From positions 62,672-126,671 of the forward strand of contig NZ_VHQG01000005.1 of assembly GCF_006517435.1 (NCBI RefSeq): a DNA stretch of 64,000 bases, given 5' to 3'. The position numbers were made by a program, and so were the translations under genes. This DNA comes from Schumannella soli. GTDB lineage: Bacteria; Actinomycetota; Actinomycetes; Actinomycetales; Microbacteriaceae. Under the pieces are notes generated by a model, which worked only from the letters and a program-made list of their open reading frames with translations, ran no database searches and was not told the DNA's origin. This document shows positions 8,011 through 16,205 of the stretch, piece after piece; position 1 is the stretch's first letter; each line of letters starts with the position of its first letter.

Positions 8011-9878
8011 CCTCCGCCACCCGCAGCGCCGGACAGACCGGCGAGGTCGTGCGGCCGAACACGCTGCGCCGACTGCTGCGCAACCCGCTCGGCCTGATCT
8101 CGATCATCGTGCTCGGCGTCCTGCTGATTCTCGCGATCATCGGCCCGTGGATCGCGCCCTACAGCCAGACCCACGCCGACATCGCGGCGTCGCTCGCCGG
8201 ACCGTCGGCCGACCACCTGCTCGGCACCGACTCTCCCGGTCGCGACGTGCTCAGTCGACTGCTCTTCGGCACGCAGCTGACGATCTTCTCCGGCCTGCTC
8301 TGCGCAGCCGTCGCAATCGCGATCGGCCTGCCCTCGGGTCTGCTCGCCGGCTACTACGGCGGCTGGTTCGACTCGGTCGCCGGCTGGGCCGGCAACATGC
8401 TCATGAGCCTTCCCGGAATCGTCGTGCTGCTCGCCGTGCGCGCGGCGCTCGGGCCGTCGGTGTGGATCAGCATGATCATCTTCGGCGTGCTGCTCAGCCC
8501 CGGCTACTTCCGGCTGACGCGCACGGCCGTGCAGTCGGTGCGCAACGAGCTGTACGTGGATGCGGCCCGCGTCGCGGGCCTCTCCGACGGCCGCATCATC
8601 GCGCGGCACATCTTCTCGGTCGTGCGGGCGCCCATCATCATCCAGACCGCGATCGTCACCGGCGTCGCGATCTCGATCCAGGCGGGCCTGCAGTTCCTCG
8701 GACTCGGCGACCCCGGCGAGGCCAGCTGGGGCGCGATGGTCAACGAGGGCTTCAAGAACATCTACGTCGCCCCGGGGCTGATCGTGCCGCCGATCGTGAT
8801 GATCGGCCTGACGATCGGCGCGCTCGTGCTGCTCGCCAACGCGCTGCGCGATGCGCTCGAAGACGGGCAGAAGGTGTCGCGCAAGCGGCGGCTGACCGAC
8901 ATCGCGACCGGCGCCGTGACCATGGCGATGCCGGTCGTGAAGACGGGCGGCTCGGCCGAGCGCACGGCCGCACCGGCTCGCGGCAAGCGCGCCGCCGCCA
9001 CCGTCGAGGCCGGCACCGAGCACCACCTCGTCAAGGTCACAGGCCTCGGCGTCGGGTACCCGCAGGCCGACGGCAGCACGAAGCACGTCGTCGACGACGT
9101 CAGCTTCCACGTCGACCGCGGCGAGGTGCTCGGCATCGTCGGCGAATCGGGCTCGGGCAAGTCGCAGACCGCGTTCTCGATCCTCGGGCTGCTGCCCGAC
9201 AACGCCGAGATCATCGCCGGCAGCATCCAGTTCGACGGCAAGTACACCGTCGAGCCGGGTGACACGAAGGTCGACCAGGCGCGGGTGCGGCCGCTGCGCG
9301 GCAAGCGCATCGCCTACATCCCGCAGGAGCCGATGTCGAACCTCGACCCGAACTTCACGATCGGGCACCAGCTCGCGCGGCCGCTGCGCGTGGTGATGGG
9401 GATGTCGAAAGCGGCCGCGAAGGCGCGCGCGATCGAGCTGCTCGGCCTGGTCGGCATCGTTGACCCGGCCCGCACTTACGATCTGCACCCGCACGAGATC
9501 TCGGGCGGCATGGCGCAGCGCGTGCTCATCGCCGGGGCGATCAGCTGCGAGCCCGACCTGATCATCGCCGACGAGCCGACCACGGCCCTCGACGTGACCG
9601 TGCAGGCGGAGGTGCTCGACCTGCTGCGCGGGCTGCAGAAGCGCATCGGCATGGGCATCGTGCTCGTGACGCACAACTTCGGCGTCGTCGCCGACCTCGC
9701 CGACCGGGTGCTCGTCATGCAGGCGGGTCACGTGGTCGAGAGCGGCGACGTGCGGCAGATCCTGCGCGATCCCCAGAACCCCTACACGCGGATACTGCTC
9801 AGCGCCATGCTCGAAGGGAAAGAGCCCATGACGATGCTCACCGAAGTCGGCCGCGAGCGGGCGGGGGCCCGGGCATGA
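8007..9878 (+). CDS. Fused ABC permease (DppC-like) and ATPase (DppD-like)
   Basis: The single 623-residue chain joins two normally separate subunits. Residues 1 to about 290 are a DppC-type permease (HLLGTDSPGRDVLSRLLFGT; EAA loop DAARVAGLSDGRIIARHI). Residues about 340-623 are a complete ATPase with Walker A GESGSGKSQ (from residue 379), Q-loop YIPQEP, signature SGGMAQRVLIAG, Walker B LIIADEPTTALD and switch His in VLVTHNFG. The signature has Met-Ala where SGGQ-type ATPases have Gln-Arg, a common DppD variant. No stop or frameshift interrupts the joining segment, which is Ala/Lys-rich. The start overlaps the upstream permease and the stop overlaps the next ATPase (ATGA both times). The oligopeptide-type C-terminal Cys cluster is absent, suggesting no iron-sulfur site. 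Confidence 0.92.
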   Translation: MTSATRSAGQTGEVVRPNTLRRLLRNPLGLISIIVLGVLLILAIIGPWIAPYSQTHADIAASLAGPSADHLLGTDSPGRDVLSRLLFGTQLTIFSGLLCAAVAIAIGLPSGLLAGYYGGWFDSVAGWAGNMLMSLPGIVVLLAVRAALGPSVWISMIIFGVLLSPGYFRLTRTAVQSVRNELYVDAARVAGLSDGRIIARHIFSVVRAPIIIQTAIVTGVAISIQAGLQFLGLGDPGEASWGAMVNEGFKNIYVAPGLIVPPIVMIGLTIGALVLLANALRDALEDGQKVSRKRRLTDIATGAVTMAMPVVKTGGSAERTAAPARGKRAAATVEAGTEHHLVKVTGLGVGYPQADGSTKHVVDDVSFHVDRGEVLGIVGESGSGKSQTAFSILGLLPDNAEIIAGSIQFDGKYTVEPGDTKVDQARVRPLRGKRIAYIPQEPMSNLDPNFTIGHQLARPLRVVMGMSKAAAKARAIELLGLVGIVDPARTYDLHPHEISGGMAQRVLIAGAISCEPDLIIADEPTTALDVTVQAEVLDLLRGLQKRIGMGIVLVTHNFGVVADLADRVLVMQAGHVVESGDVRQILRDPQNPYTRILLSAMLEGKEPMTMLTEVGRERAGARA

Positions 9879-10939
9879 GCGCGGCGCAGGGCGCGGGCGC
9901 GGCGCCGGCGACGACGGCGGCCGCCGCGAGCGGGGCGGGTGGGATCGGCTCGGCAGCGCAGTCGCTGCTGACCGTCGACCGGCTTGAGGTCGCCTATCCC
10001 GGTCGCGGATTCCGGGCGAAGCCCGCCCGCATCCTCAAGGGCGTCTCGATCGAGATCGGCGCCGGGCGCACGCTCGGCCTCGTCGGCGAATCCGGCTCGG
10101 GCAAGACCACCCTCGGCCGCGCCCTGCTGGGACTCGCGCCCGTCACGGGGGGTCGCATCACCTTCGACGGCAGGGATGCGACGCACGCCTCGCGCTCCGA
10201 GCGCAAGCGCCTCAGCCGCGATATGCAGGTCGTCTTCCAAGACCCCTACACCTCGCTCAACCCGGCGATGGAGGTCGGCGCGATCCTCGCTGAGCCGCTC
10301 GTCGTGCAGGGCATCGGGGGAACGGAGGCGAAGAAGCGCATCGCCGAGCTGCTCGACCAGGTCGGGCTGCCGAGCGACAGCATCCACCGCCTGCCGCGCG
10401 AGTTCTCGGGCGGGCAGCGGCAGCGCGTCGCGATCGCCCGCGCGCTCGCCCTGCGGCCGAAGCTGATCGTCTGCGACGAGCCCGTCAGCGCGCTCGACCT
10501 GTCGACGCAGGCGCGCGTGCTCGACCTCTTCCTCGCGATCCAGCAGGAGACCGGGGTCTCGTACCTCTTCATCTCGCACGACCTCGACGTCGTGCGGCAC
10601 ATCAGCCACGAGGTCTCGGTGCTGTTCCGCGGCGACATCGTCGAGCACGGGCCGGCCGAGCAGGTCACGCGCGACCCGCAGCATCCGTACACGAAGCGGC
10701 TGCTGCTGGCGTCGCCGGTGCCCGACCCCGACCGTCAGGCCATGCGACGTCGGGAGCGGCGCGAGCTGATCGACGCGGAGGCGGCCGCGGACGGCACGGC
10801 TGCGGAAGCGGGTCCGGGCGGTGCAGCGGACGCTGCGGACGCGGCGTCGGCCGGGCACGGCCCGCACGGATCGACGACGACGACGGCGGCGAGCGCCCGA
10901 CCGGGCGGAAGCGAGCGCTCGGATGCTCTCCGAGGCTGA
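9875..10939 (+). CDS. ABC transporter ATP-binding protein, DppF/OppF type
   Basis: The 354-residue ATPase has Walker A GESGSGKTT (from about residue 71), Q-loop VFQDPYTSLNP, signature SGGQRQRVAIARA, Walker B LIVCDEPVSALD and switch His ISHDLDVV. It is followed by the oligopeptide-transporter C-terminal segment YTKRLLLASPVPDPD. It would pair with the ATPase half of the fused protein upstream. About 28 residues at the N-terminus and 60 at the C-terminus are Ala/Gly-rich low complexity. It is translationally coupled to the fusion gene by an ATGA overlap and ends the importer operon. Confidence 0.92.
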   Translation: MSAAQGAGAAPATTAAAASGAGGIGSAAQSLLTVDRLEVAYPGRGFRAKPARILKGVSIEIGAGRTLGLVGESGSGKTTLGRALLGLAPVTGGRITFDGRDATHASRSERKRLSRDMQVVFQDPYTSLNPAMEVGAILAEPLVVQGIGGTEAKKRIAELLDQVGLPSDSIHRLPREFSGGQRQRVAIARALALRPKLIVCDEPVSALDLSTQARVLDLFLAIQQETGVSYLFISHDLDVVRHISHEVSVLFRGDIVEHGPAEQVTRDPQHPYTKRLLLASPVPDPDRQAMRRRERRELIDAEAAADGTAAEAGPGGAADAADAASAGHGPHGSTTTTAASARPGGSERSDALRG

Positions 10940-11021
10940 GGGGGGCACTGCCAGTACACCGGTCGCGCCCGACTCCGCGGATAGCATGGGGCGTTCGCGT
11001 CCGGAGCGGAAAGGGAGGCGC

Positions 11022-12041
11022 ATGTCGAACGCCGACGGCCCGCGCCGAGGACCCGGATCCGCCCCGACGATCTACGACGTCGCGAAGCTCGCCGGAGTCA
11101 ACCCGTCGACCGTCTCGCGCGCGCTCAACTCGCCCGGACGCATCAACGCCAAGACCGAGGCCCGCGTGCGCGCCGCCGCCGAAGAGCTGCGCTACCGGCT
11201 CAACCCGATGGCCCGCGCCCTGCCGACGGGCAAGACCGGCACGCTCGGCCTCATCCTCAGCGACATCACGAACCCGATGATCGCGGGCATCGTGCGCGGC
11301 GCCCAGCAGGCCGCCGCCGAGCACGGCTACACGCTCGTGCTCGCCGAGTCGCAGGAGGACAGCGAGCTCGAGGGCACCGCCGCCGACCGCATCCTGCGCA
11401 GCGTCGACGGCATCGTGCTCGCCGCGAGCCGCCTCGACGACGCGCAGATCCAGCAGTTCGCCGACGAGCGGCCGCTCGTGCTCATCAACCGCGACTCCGA
11501 CGGCGTCGACTCGGTCATCGGCGACGTCGAGCCCGGCATCGACGAGGCCGTCGCGCACCTGCATCTGCTCGGGCACGACCGCATCGTCTACCTGTCGGGT
11601 CCGACGCAGTCGTGGATGAGCCGGCACCGCGCCGAGGTCATCCAGGCGGTGGGTGCGCGCCGTGGCGTCGCGATCGACGTGGTCGGCCCGAACCGGCCGA
11701 CGCTCGACATCGGACCCGAGGCCCTGCCGCGGCTCGTGGCGGCCGGCGCGACCGCCGTCATGGCCTACAACGACGTCATGGCGATCGGCCTCATCCGCGC
11801 GGCCAGCCATCAGGGGATGGTCATCCCCGACGACCTCAGCATCGTCGGCTTCGACGACGTCTTCGGCGCCGACTTCACCTCGCCGCCGCTGACGACCGTG
11901 CAGATGCCGCTGCTCAACCTCGGCGATCTCGCGGTGCGCCGCCTGCTCGCGAAGATCGACGGCGACACGGCCGCGCCGAAGATCGAGCCGCCCGTGTCGC
12001 GGCTCATCATCCGCGGCTCGTCGGGGCGCGCCCGCGTCTGA
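11022..12041 (+). CDS. LacI-family transcriptional repressor, probable regulator of the local hexuronate genes
   Basis: The 339-residue protein has a LacI helix-turn-helix (TIYDVAKLAGVNPSTVSRAL), a hinge helix near residue 60 (NPMARALPTG), and a periplasmic-binding-type effector domain ending LAVRRLLAKIDGD. GGGAGG precedes the ATG at 11022. A TAGCAT at 10982-10987 could be its -10. LacI proteins bind palindromes with a central CG, and the six TGGCAACCGSTTGCCA sites around it fit that type. That this protein binds them is inference from proximity, since it is the only LacI gene here. The effector is probably a hexuronate or pathway intermediate. No operator copy was seen at its own promoter. 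Confidence 0.88.
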   Translation: MSNADGPRRGPGSAPTIYDVAKLAGVNPSTVSRALNSPGRINAKTEARVRAAAEELRYRLNPMARALPTGKTGTLGLILSDITNPMIAGIVRGAQQAAAEHGYTLVLAESQEDSELEGTAADRILRSVDGIVLAASRLDDAQIQQFADERPLVLINRDSDGVDSVIGDVEPGIDEAVAHLHLLGHDRIVYLSGPTQSWMSRHRAEVIQAVGARRGVAIDVVGPNRPTLDIGPEALPRLVAAGATAVMAYNDVMAIGLIRAASHQGMVIPDDLSIVGFDDVFGADFTSPPLTTVQMPLLNLGDLAVRRLLAKIDGDTAAPKIEPPVSRLIIRGSSGRARV

Positions 12042-12090
12042 CCCGCGCGGGGTGCGCCGTCGTCGCGCCCGGCCCCTCCGCATCCGCACC

Positions 12091-12135
12091 GCACGCGAAA
12101 GGGGCGGCGACCACGTGGTCGCCGCCCCTTCGTGC
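12091..12135. terminator. Bidirectional terminator with a perfect 32-bp palindrome
   Basis: AAGGGGCGGCGACCAC (12099-12114) is followed at once by its exact reverse complement (12115-12130), with outer GCACG/CGTGC pairing at 12091-12095 and 12131-12135. It lies between the convergent lacI-type gene and the isomerase gene, so it can stop transcription from both sides. The A and T pairs at its ends are the only trace of a U-run. Confidence 0.85.
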
Positions 12136-12162
12136 GCGGTCGGGCGGGCCCGACGCGGTGCG

Positions 12163-13020
12163 TCAGAACAGGTCGGCGAAGCCCATCGCGACCAGGTTGT
12201 CGTGCGAGGTCTGCAGGCAGTCGAAGACGTCGCGGCCGTACAGCTGGTCCTGCTCGACGAGCAGGTACTCGGCGCCGGCGGCGATGCTCGCGGGGATGAT
12301 GCCCTTCCAGTCGAGGTTGCCCTCGCCGACCTCGGCGAACTGCACCGACGAGGTGAAGAAGCCCATGAATCCGACGTGGTCGCCCTTCTCGAGCAGCTCG
12401 AAGGCCTCGCTCGGCAGCTGGCCGATCCGGTAGTCCTTGAGGTGCACCATCTTCACGCGACCGGCGAAGCGCTCGATCGTGCGCTGCGGGTCGACGCCGC
12501 CGCGCTGCAGCCAGTGCGCATCCAGCTCGATGCCGACGGTGGGGGAGCGGTCGGCGATGATGTCGAGCGCGTAGCGCCCGTCGTACTTCGCGAACTCGAC
12601 GTGGTGGTTGTGGTAGTAGAGGTGCAGGCCCTGCTCTTCGAGGCGCTGCGCGTAGCCCTCGGCGGCGTCGCAGAAGGCGTGCAGGCTGTCGAGGTCGGCG
12701 AGCGCGCCGAGGGGCATCATGCCCATGCGCACCATGCTCGCGCCGAGGCGCTTCGTGTCGGCGACGATCTTCTCGAAGTCGGTCTCGAGGGCGTCGTTGG
12801 CCGCGGTCGACTTGTCGAGGCTGGCCGAGGTGGAGGAGAACTCGAAGCCGAGCTCGTCGCGGGCGCGCACGAGCTCATCCACGTTCTCGGTCGTCAGGGG
12901 GATCTGCGAGATCTCGATCGCGCGGTAGCCGATGTCGCGAACCCGCTGCAGCGTCGCGAACGCCCCGCGCTCCTCGATGCTGCCCTTGAGCATCATCGCC
13001 TGAACTCCGATCACTGCCAC
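12163..13020 (-). CDS. Sugar phosphate isomerase/epimerase (TIM barrel)
   Basis: The 285-residue protein has xylose-isomerase-like TIM-barrel motifs: IGYRAIEISQIPL on strand 2, LHLYYHNHHVEF with a metal-binding His/Glu region, PTVGIELDAHWLQRGG, and MVHLKDYRIG near strand 7. I start it at the GTG at 13020 because GGAGG lies 6 nt upstream; a longer reading would add 27 residues unlike the family. It is only weakly similar to the isomerase at 2075. It is divergent from uxaC and shares its operator, so it very probably acts in the same uronate or sugar-acid pathway. The substrate is unknown. Confidence 0.87.
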   Translation of the reverse strand: MAVIGVQAMMLKGSIEERGAFATLQRVRDIGYRAIEISQIPLTTENVDELVRARDELGFEFSSTSASLDKSTAANDALETDFEKIVADTKRLGASMVRMGMMPLGALADLDSLHAFCDAAEGYAQRLEEQGLHLYYHNHHVEFAKYDGRYALDIIADRSPTVGIELDAHWLQRGGVDPQRTIERFAGRVKMVHLKDYRIGQLPSEAFELLEKGDHVGFMGFFTSSVQFAEVGEGNLDWKGIIPASIAAGAEYLLVEQDQLYGRDVFDCLQTSHDNLVAMGFADLF

Positions 13021-13077
13021 GTCGGCCTCCTCGCCATGTCGTGCGTGCGCACGCCGCGGTGGTGCGGCGTCGCAGGG

Positions 13078-13100
13078 CCAGTCTGGACTGGTCGCGACCA
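13078..13100. promoter_or_regulatory. Two extra palindromes in the uxaC/isomerase divergent promoter
   Basis: CCAGTCTGGACTGG (13078-13091) and TGGTCGCGACCA (13089-13100) overlap each other and abut operator O3. The first covers the predicted minus-strand -10 (CAGACT, complement of 13080-13085). They resemble sites for a second DNA-binding protein, which is not identified. Confidence 0.45.
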
Positions 13101-13143
13101 TTTTGGCAACCGGTTGACAAAATCGACGCGACTGCGCTTCACT
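13100..13143. promoter_or_regulatory. LacI-type operator O3 in a bidirectional promoter
   Basis: ATTTTGGCAACC and GGTTGACAAAAT form a 24-bp palindrome (13100-13123) with one mismatch. To the right, TTGACA (13114-13119), an 18-bp spacer and TTCACT (13138-13143) make a promoter whose start would fall on the GTG at 13150. To the left, TTGCCA (complement of 13104-13109), an 18-bp spacer and CAGACT serve the isomerase gene. One repressor dimer would therefore cover both -35 elements. Confidence 0.8.
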
Positions 13144-13149
13144 TCAACC

Positions 13150-14565
13150 GTGCCGATGACGCTGCGACTCGATCCCGACCGACTGCTCCCCGCCGACCCC
13201 GCGACCCGCGAGGTGGCCCGGAGCCTCTACGCGTCGGTCGCCGAGCTGCCGATCGTCTCCCCGCACGGCCACGTCGACCCGCGGCTCATCTTCGACGACC
13301 AGCCGTTCCCGAACCCGGCCGAGCTGTTCATCCGCTACGACCACTACGTCACCCGGCTCATGCACGCCGCCGGCGTCGAGCTCGCCGACCTCGGCATCCC
13401 GGCCGCCGACGGCCGCCCGATCGCCGAACCGCGCCAGGTCTGGCGCACCTTCTGCGCGCACTGGGGCCTCTACGCGGGCACCGCCTCGGGCTACTGGCTG
13501 CAGCACACCTTCGCGACGCTCTTCGACATCGACGAGCACCCCTCGGCCGAGAACGCGGATGCGCTCTACGACCGCATCCAGGCCGCGCTCGAGACGCCCG
13601 AGTTCCGCCCGCGCGCGCTGTTCGCCCGCTTCGGCATCCAGGTGCTCGCCACCACCGACGACCCGCTCGACGACCTCGCCGTGCACGCCGCGCTCGCCGC
13701 CGACCCCACCTTCACCGGACGCGTCGTGCCGACCTTCCGCCCCGACGGCTACATCAACCCGCTCGCTCCCGGCTACGCCGAGAACGTGCGCGCGCTCGCC
13801 GCGTGGGGCGACTACGAGGTGGATGACTACGCCGGCTACCTGCGTGCGCTCGAGCGCCGCCGCCGCCACTTCGTCGAGCACGGCGCCGTCTCGGCCGACT
13901 TCGGCGTGCCGCAGCCCTACACGATCGACCTCGGCGCCGAGCGCGCCGCGACCCTCTACGCCGAGGCGGTCTCCGGCTCGATCTCCGACGCAGACGCCCG
14001 CGAGCTGCTCGGCCACATGCTGCTCGAGTCGGCCCGCATGAGCGTCGCCGACGGACTCGTGATGACCATCCACCCGGGCGTCTTCCGCAACCACTCCAGC
14101 TCGACCTTCCAGGCCTACGGGCCCGACACCGGCCACGACATCCCCGTCGCCGTCGAGTACGTCGAGAACCTGCGCCCGCTGCTCGAGCGCTACGGCAACG
14201 ACCCCGACCTGCACCTCGTGCTGTTCGCGATCGACGAGACCGTCTACTCGCGCGAGATCGCGCCCCTCGCCGGCTTCTACCGCTCGGTGTACATCGGCGC
14301 GCCCTGGTGGTTCGTCGACGCGCCGGATGCGGTGCTGCGCTTCCGCGCGGCCGTCACCGAGACGGCGGGCTTCTCGCGCGGCTCGGGCTTCATCGACGAC
14401 ACCCGCGCCTTCCTCTCCATCCCGGCCCGCCACGACATGTCGCGCCGCCTCGACGCCGCCTTCCTCGCGCGCCTCGTGGTCGAGGGCCGCATCGACCGCG
14501 CCGCGGCCGAGCAGATCGCGGGCGACCTCGTCGTCGCCCAGCCGACGAAGGTGTTCAAGCTGTGA
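13150..14565 (+). CDS. uxaC: Uronate isomerase
   Basis: The 471-residue protein matches the glucuronate/galacturonate isomerase family in length and sequence: SPHGHVDPRLIFDDQPFPNP carries the HxH metal site, then YDHYVTRLMHAAGV, VLATTDDPLDDL, and MTIHPGVFRNHS. The reaction is D-glucuronate to D-fructuronate (or galacturonate to tagaturonate). The start is either the GTG at 13150, which coincides with the predicted transcription start, or the ATG at 13156; there is no Shine-Dalgarno, so I take the leaderless GTG. It overlaps the next gene by GTGA. Operator O3 sits directly upstream. Confidence 0.93.
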   Translation: MPMTLRLDPDRLLPADPATREVARSLYASVAELPIVSPHGHVDPRLIFDDQPFPNPAELFIRYDHYVTRLMHAAGVELADLGIPAADGRPIAEPRQVWRTFCAHWGLYAGTASGYWLQHTFATLFDIDEHPSAENADALYDRIQAALETPEFRPRALFARFGIQVLATTDDPLDDLAVHAALAADPTFTGRVVPTFRPDGYINPLAPGYAENVRALAAWGDYEVDDYAGYLRALERRRRHFVEHGAVSADFGVPQPYTIDLGAERAATLYAEAVSGSISDADARELLGHMLLESARMSVADGLVMTIHPGVFRNHSSSTFQAYGPDTGHDIPVAVEYVENLRPLLERYGNDPDLHLVLFAIDETVYSREIAPLAGFYRSVYIGAPWWFVDAPDAVLRFRAAVTETAGFSRGSGFIDDTRAFLSIPARHDMSRRLDAAFLARLVVEGRIDRAAAEQIAGDLVVAQPTKVFKL

Positions 14566-16040
14566 GCGGCGCGACCGAGGTGGATGCGGTGGCCGAGGCG
14601 GCTGAGCCCGCTGAGCCCGTCAGCATGGCCGCCGCCGGCGCCGCATCCGTTCCCGCTGCGGGCGCAGCATCCGCCCCAGCTCCCGCGCTCTCCCGCGCCG
14701 CCCTCGCCGCGGCCGGGCAGCCGCTGCCCGTCGCTCCGGTGCGGATCGTGCACCTCGGCCTCGGTGCCTTCCACCGCGCCCACCAGGCCTGGTACACGGC
14801 GCACGCCGACGACGCCGCCGACTGGGGGATCGCCGCCTTCACCGGGCGCAGCCCCGACGCGGCCGACCAGCTGCGCCCGCAGGACGGCCTTTTCACGCTC
14901 ATCGTGCGTGACGAGCACGCCGACCGCGCCGAGATCGTGCCGAGCCTCGTCGAGGCGGTCTCGGGCGACGACCTGAGTCGTCTCGTCGAGCTTCTGAGCG
15001 CACCGAGCACCGCGGTCGTGACGCTGACGATCACCGAGCCCGGCTACCGCAGCCGCCCCGACGGCTCGCCTGACCTCGACGACCCGGCCGTCGCCTCCGA
15101 CCTCGCCGAGCTGCGCGGCGGCGGACGCCCCGCGACGACGATCGGCCGTCTGGTCGCCGGACTGGATGCGCGCCGCTGGGCCGGCGCCGCCCCGATCGCG
15201 ATCCTGCCCTGCGACAACATCCCCGACAACGGCCGCTTCGTGCGCGCCGCCGTCGTCGGCCTCGCGGAGGCCGCCGGACTGTCGGAGACGGCTGCCTGGA
15301 TCCGCGACGCGGTGTCGTTCGTCGCCACCTCGATCGACCGGATCACGCCGCGGTCCACGCCCGACGATCGCGCGACCGCGGAGACGCTCACCGGCTGGGC
15401 CGATGCCGCGCCGGTCGTGACCGAGCCCTTCCACGACTGGGTTCTGCAGGGCGAGTTCCCGGCGGGCCGCCCGCACTGGGAGGCCGCCGGCGCCCGCTTC
15501 GTCGACGACATCGAGCCCTTCGAGCGCCGCAAGCTGTGGCTGCTCAACGGCGCCCACAGCCTGCTCGCCTACGCCGGACTGCGCCGCGGTCACGAGACCG
15601 TGGCGCAGGCCGTCGGCGACTCGGTGCTGCGCGCCCAGGTCGAGGCCTTCTGGGATGCGGCCTGCCGCCACCTGCCCGACGGGCTCGACCTGCCCGCCTA
15701 CCGCGCGGCCCTGCTCGAGCGCTTCGACAACGCGCGCATCGAGCACCGCCTGGCCCAGATCGGCCAGGAGGGCTCGGCGAAGCTGCGCGTGCGCGCGGCG
15801 CCGGTGCTGCTCGCCGAACGGGCGGCCGGGCGGGATGGCGCGGCCGCGATCGCGGCGCTCGTCGCCTGGGTCGCGCTGCAGCTCGAGGCGGCGGCTCCGC
15901 CGGACGCCGCCGAGGAGGCGCTCGCCGCGGCGCGCGCCTCCGACTCGCCCGTGTTCGAGCTGCTGCGGCTGCTCGATCCGGCGCTCGTCGACGACCCCGC
16001 GATCGTCGCGGCGGTCACCGAGGGCGTCGCCGACGCCTGA
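14562..16040 (+). CDS. uxuB: Mannitol dehydrogenase-family D-fructuronate/tagaturonate reductase
   Basis: The 492-residue protein has the polyol-dehydrogenase pattern: VRIVHLGLGAFHRAHQAWYT (NAD site), LPCDNIPDNGRFVR, and KLWLLNGAHSLLAYAG with the catalytic Lys, Asn and His. In the hexuronate pathway this enzyme reduces fructuronate to D-mannonate with NADH, which is the product the ManD-like gene downstream consumes. The GTG overlaps the uxaC stop (GTGA). The first 45 or so residues are Ala/Pro/Glu-rich and outside the fold, so a later start, such as the ATG at 14624, is possible. UxaB-type activity on tagaturonate cannot be excluded from sequence alone. Confidence 0.88.
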   Translation: MSGATEVDAVAEAAEPAEPVSMAAAGAASVPAAGAASAPAPALSRAALAAAGQPLPVAPVRIVHLGLGAFHRAHQAWYTAHADDAADWGIAAFTGRSPDAADQLRPQDGLFTLIVRDEHADRAEIVPSLVEAVSGDDLSRLVELLSAPSTAVVTLTITEPGYRSRPDGSPDLDDPAVASDLAELRGGGRPATTIGRLVAGLDARRWAGAAPIAILPCDNIPDNGRFVRAAVVGLAEAAGLSETAAWIRDAVSFVATSIDRITPRSTPDDRATAETLTGWADAAPVVTEPFHDWVLQGEFPAGRPHWEAAGARFVDDIEPFERRKLWLLNGAHSLLAYAGLRRGHETVAQAVGDSVLRAQVEAFWDAACRHLPDGLDLPAYRAALLERFDNARIEHRLAQIGQEGSAKLRVRAAPVLLAERAAGRDGAAAIAALVAWVALQLEAAAPPDAAEEALAAARASDSPVFELLRLLDPALVDDPAIVAAVTEGVADA

Positions 16041-16080
16041 ATCGACGCGGATGCGCCGTCGCGCGCATCCGCGTTTTCTC

Positions 16081-16127
16081 TCTCCATCTGGCAACCGCTT
16101 GCCAAAATCCACCGATTCTGATTCACT
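16081..16127 (+). promoter_or_regulatory. Promoter with LacI-type operator O4
   Basis: TGGCAACCGCTTGCCA (16089-16104) is an almost perfect copy of the shared operator. Its right half TTGCCA (16099-16104) acts as the -35, and TTCACT (16122-16127) follows after 17 bp, the same -10 hexamer as at uxaC. It drives the symporter-ManD-gluconokinase genes. Confidence 0.8.
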
Positions 16128-16205
16128 CGACACGTCTTCCGACACGGGATCACCCGACCCCCACGCGATGACGCGGACGCAATGGCGCGAAAGGGAACGA
16201 CAGCA

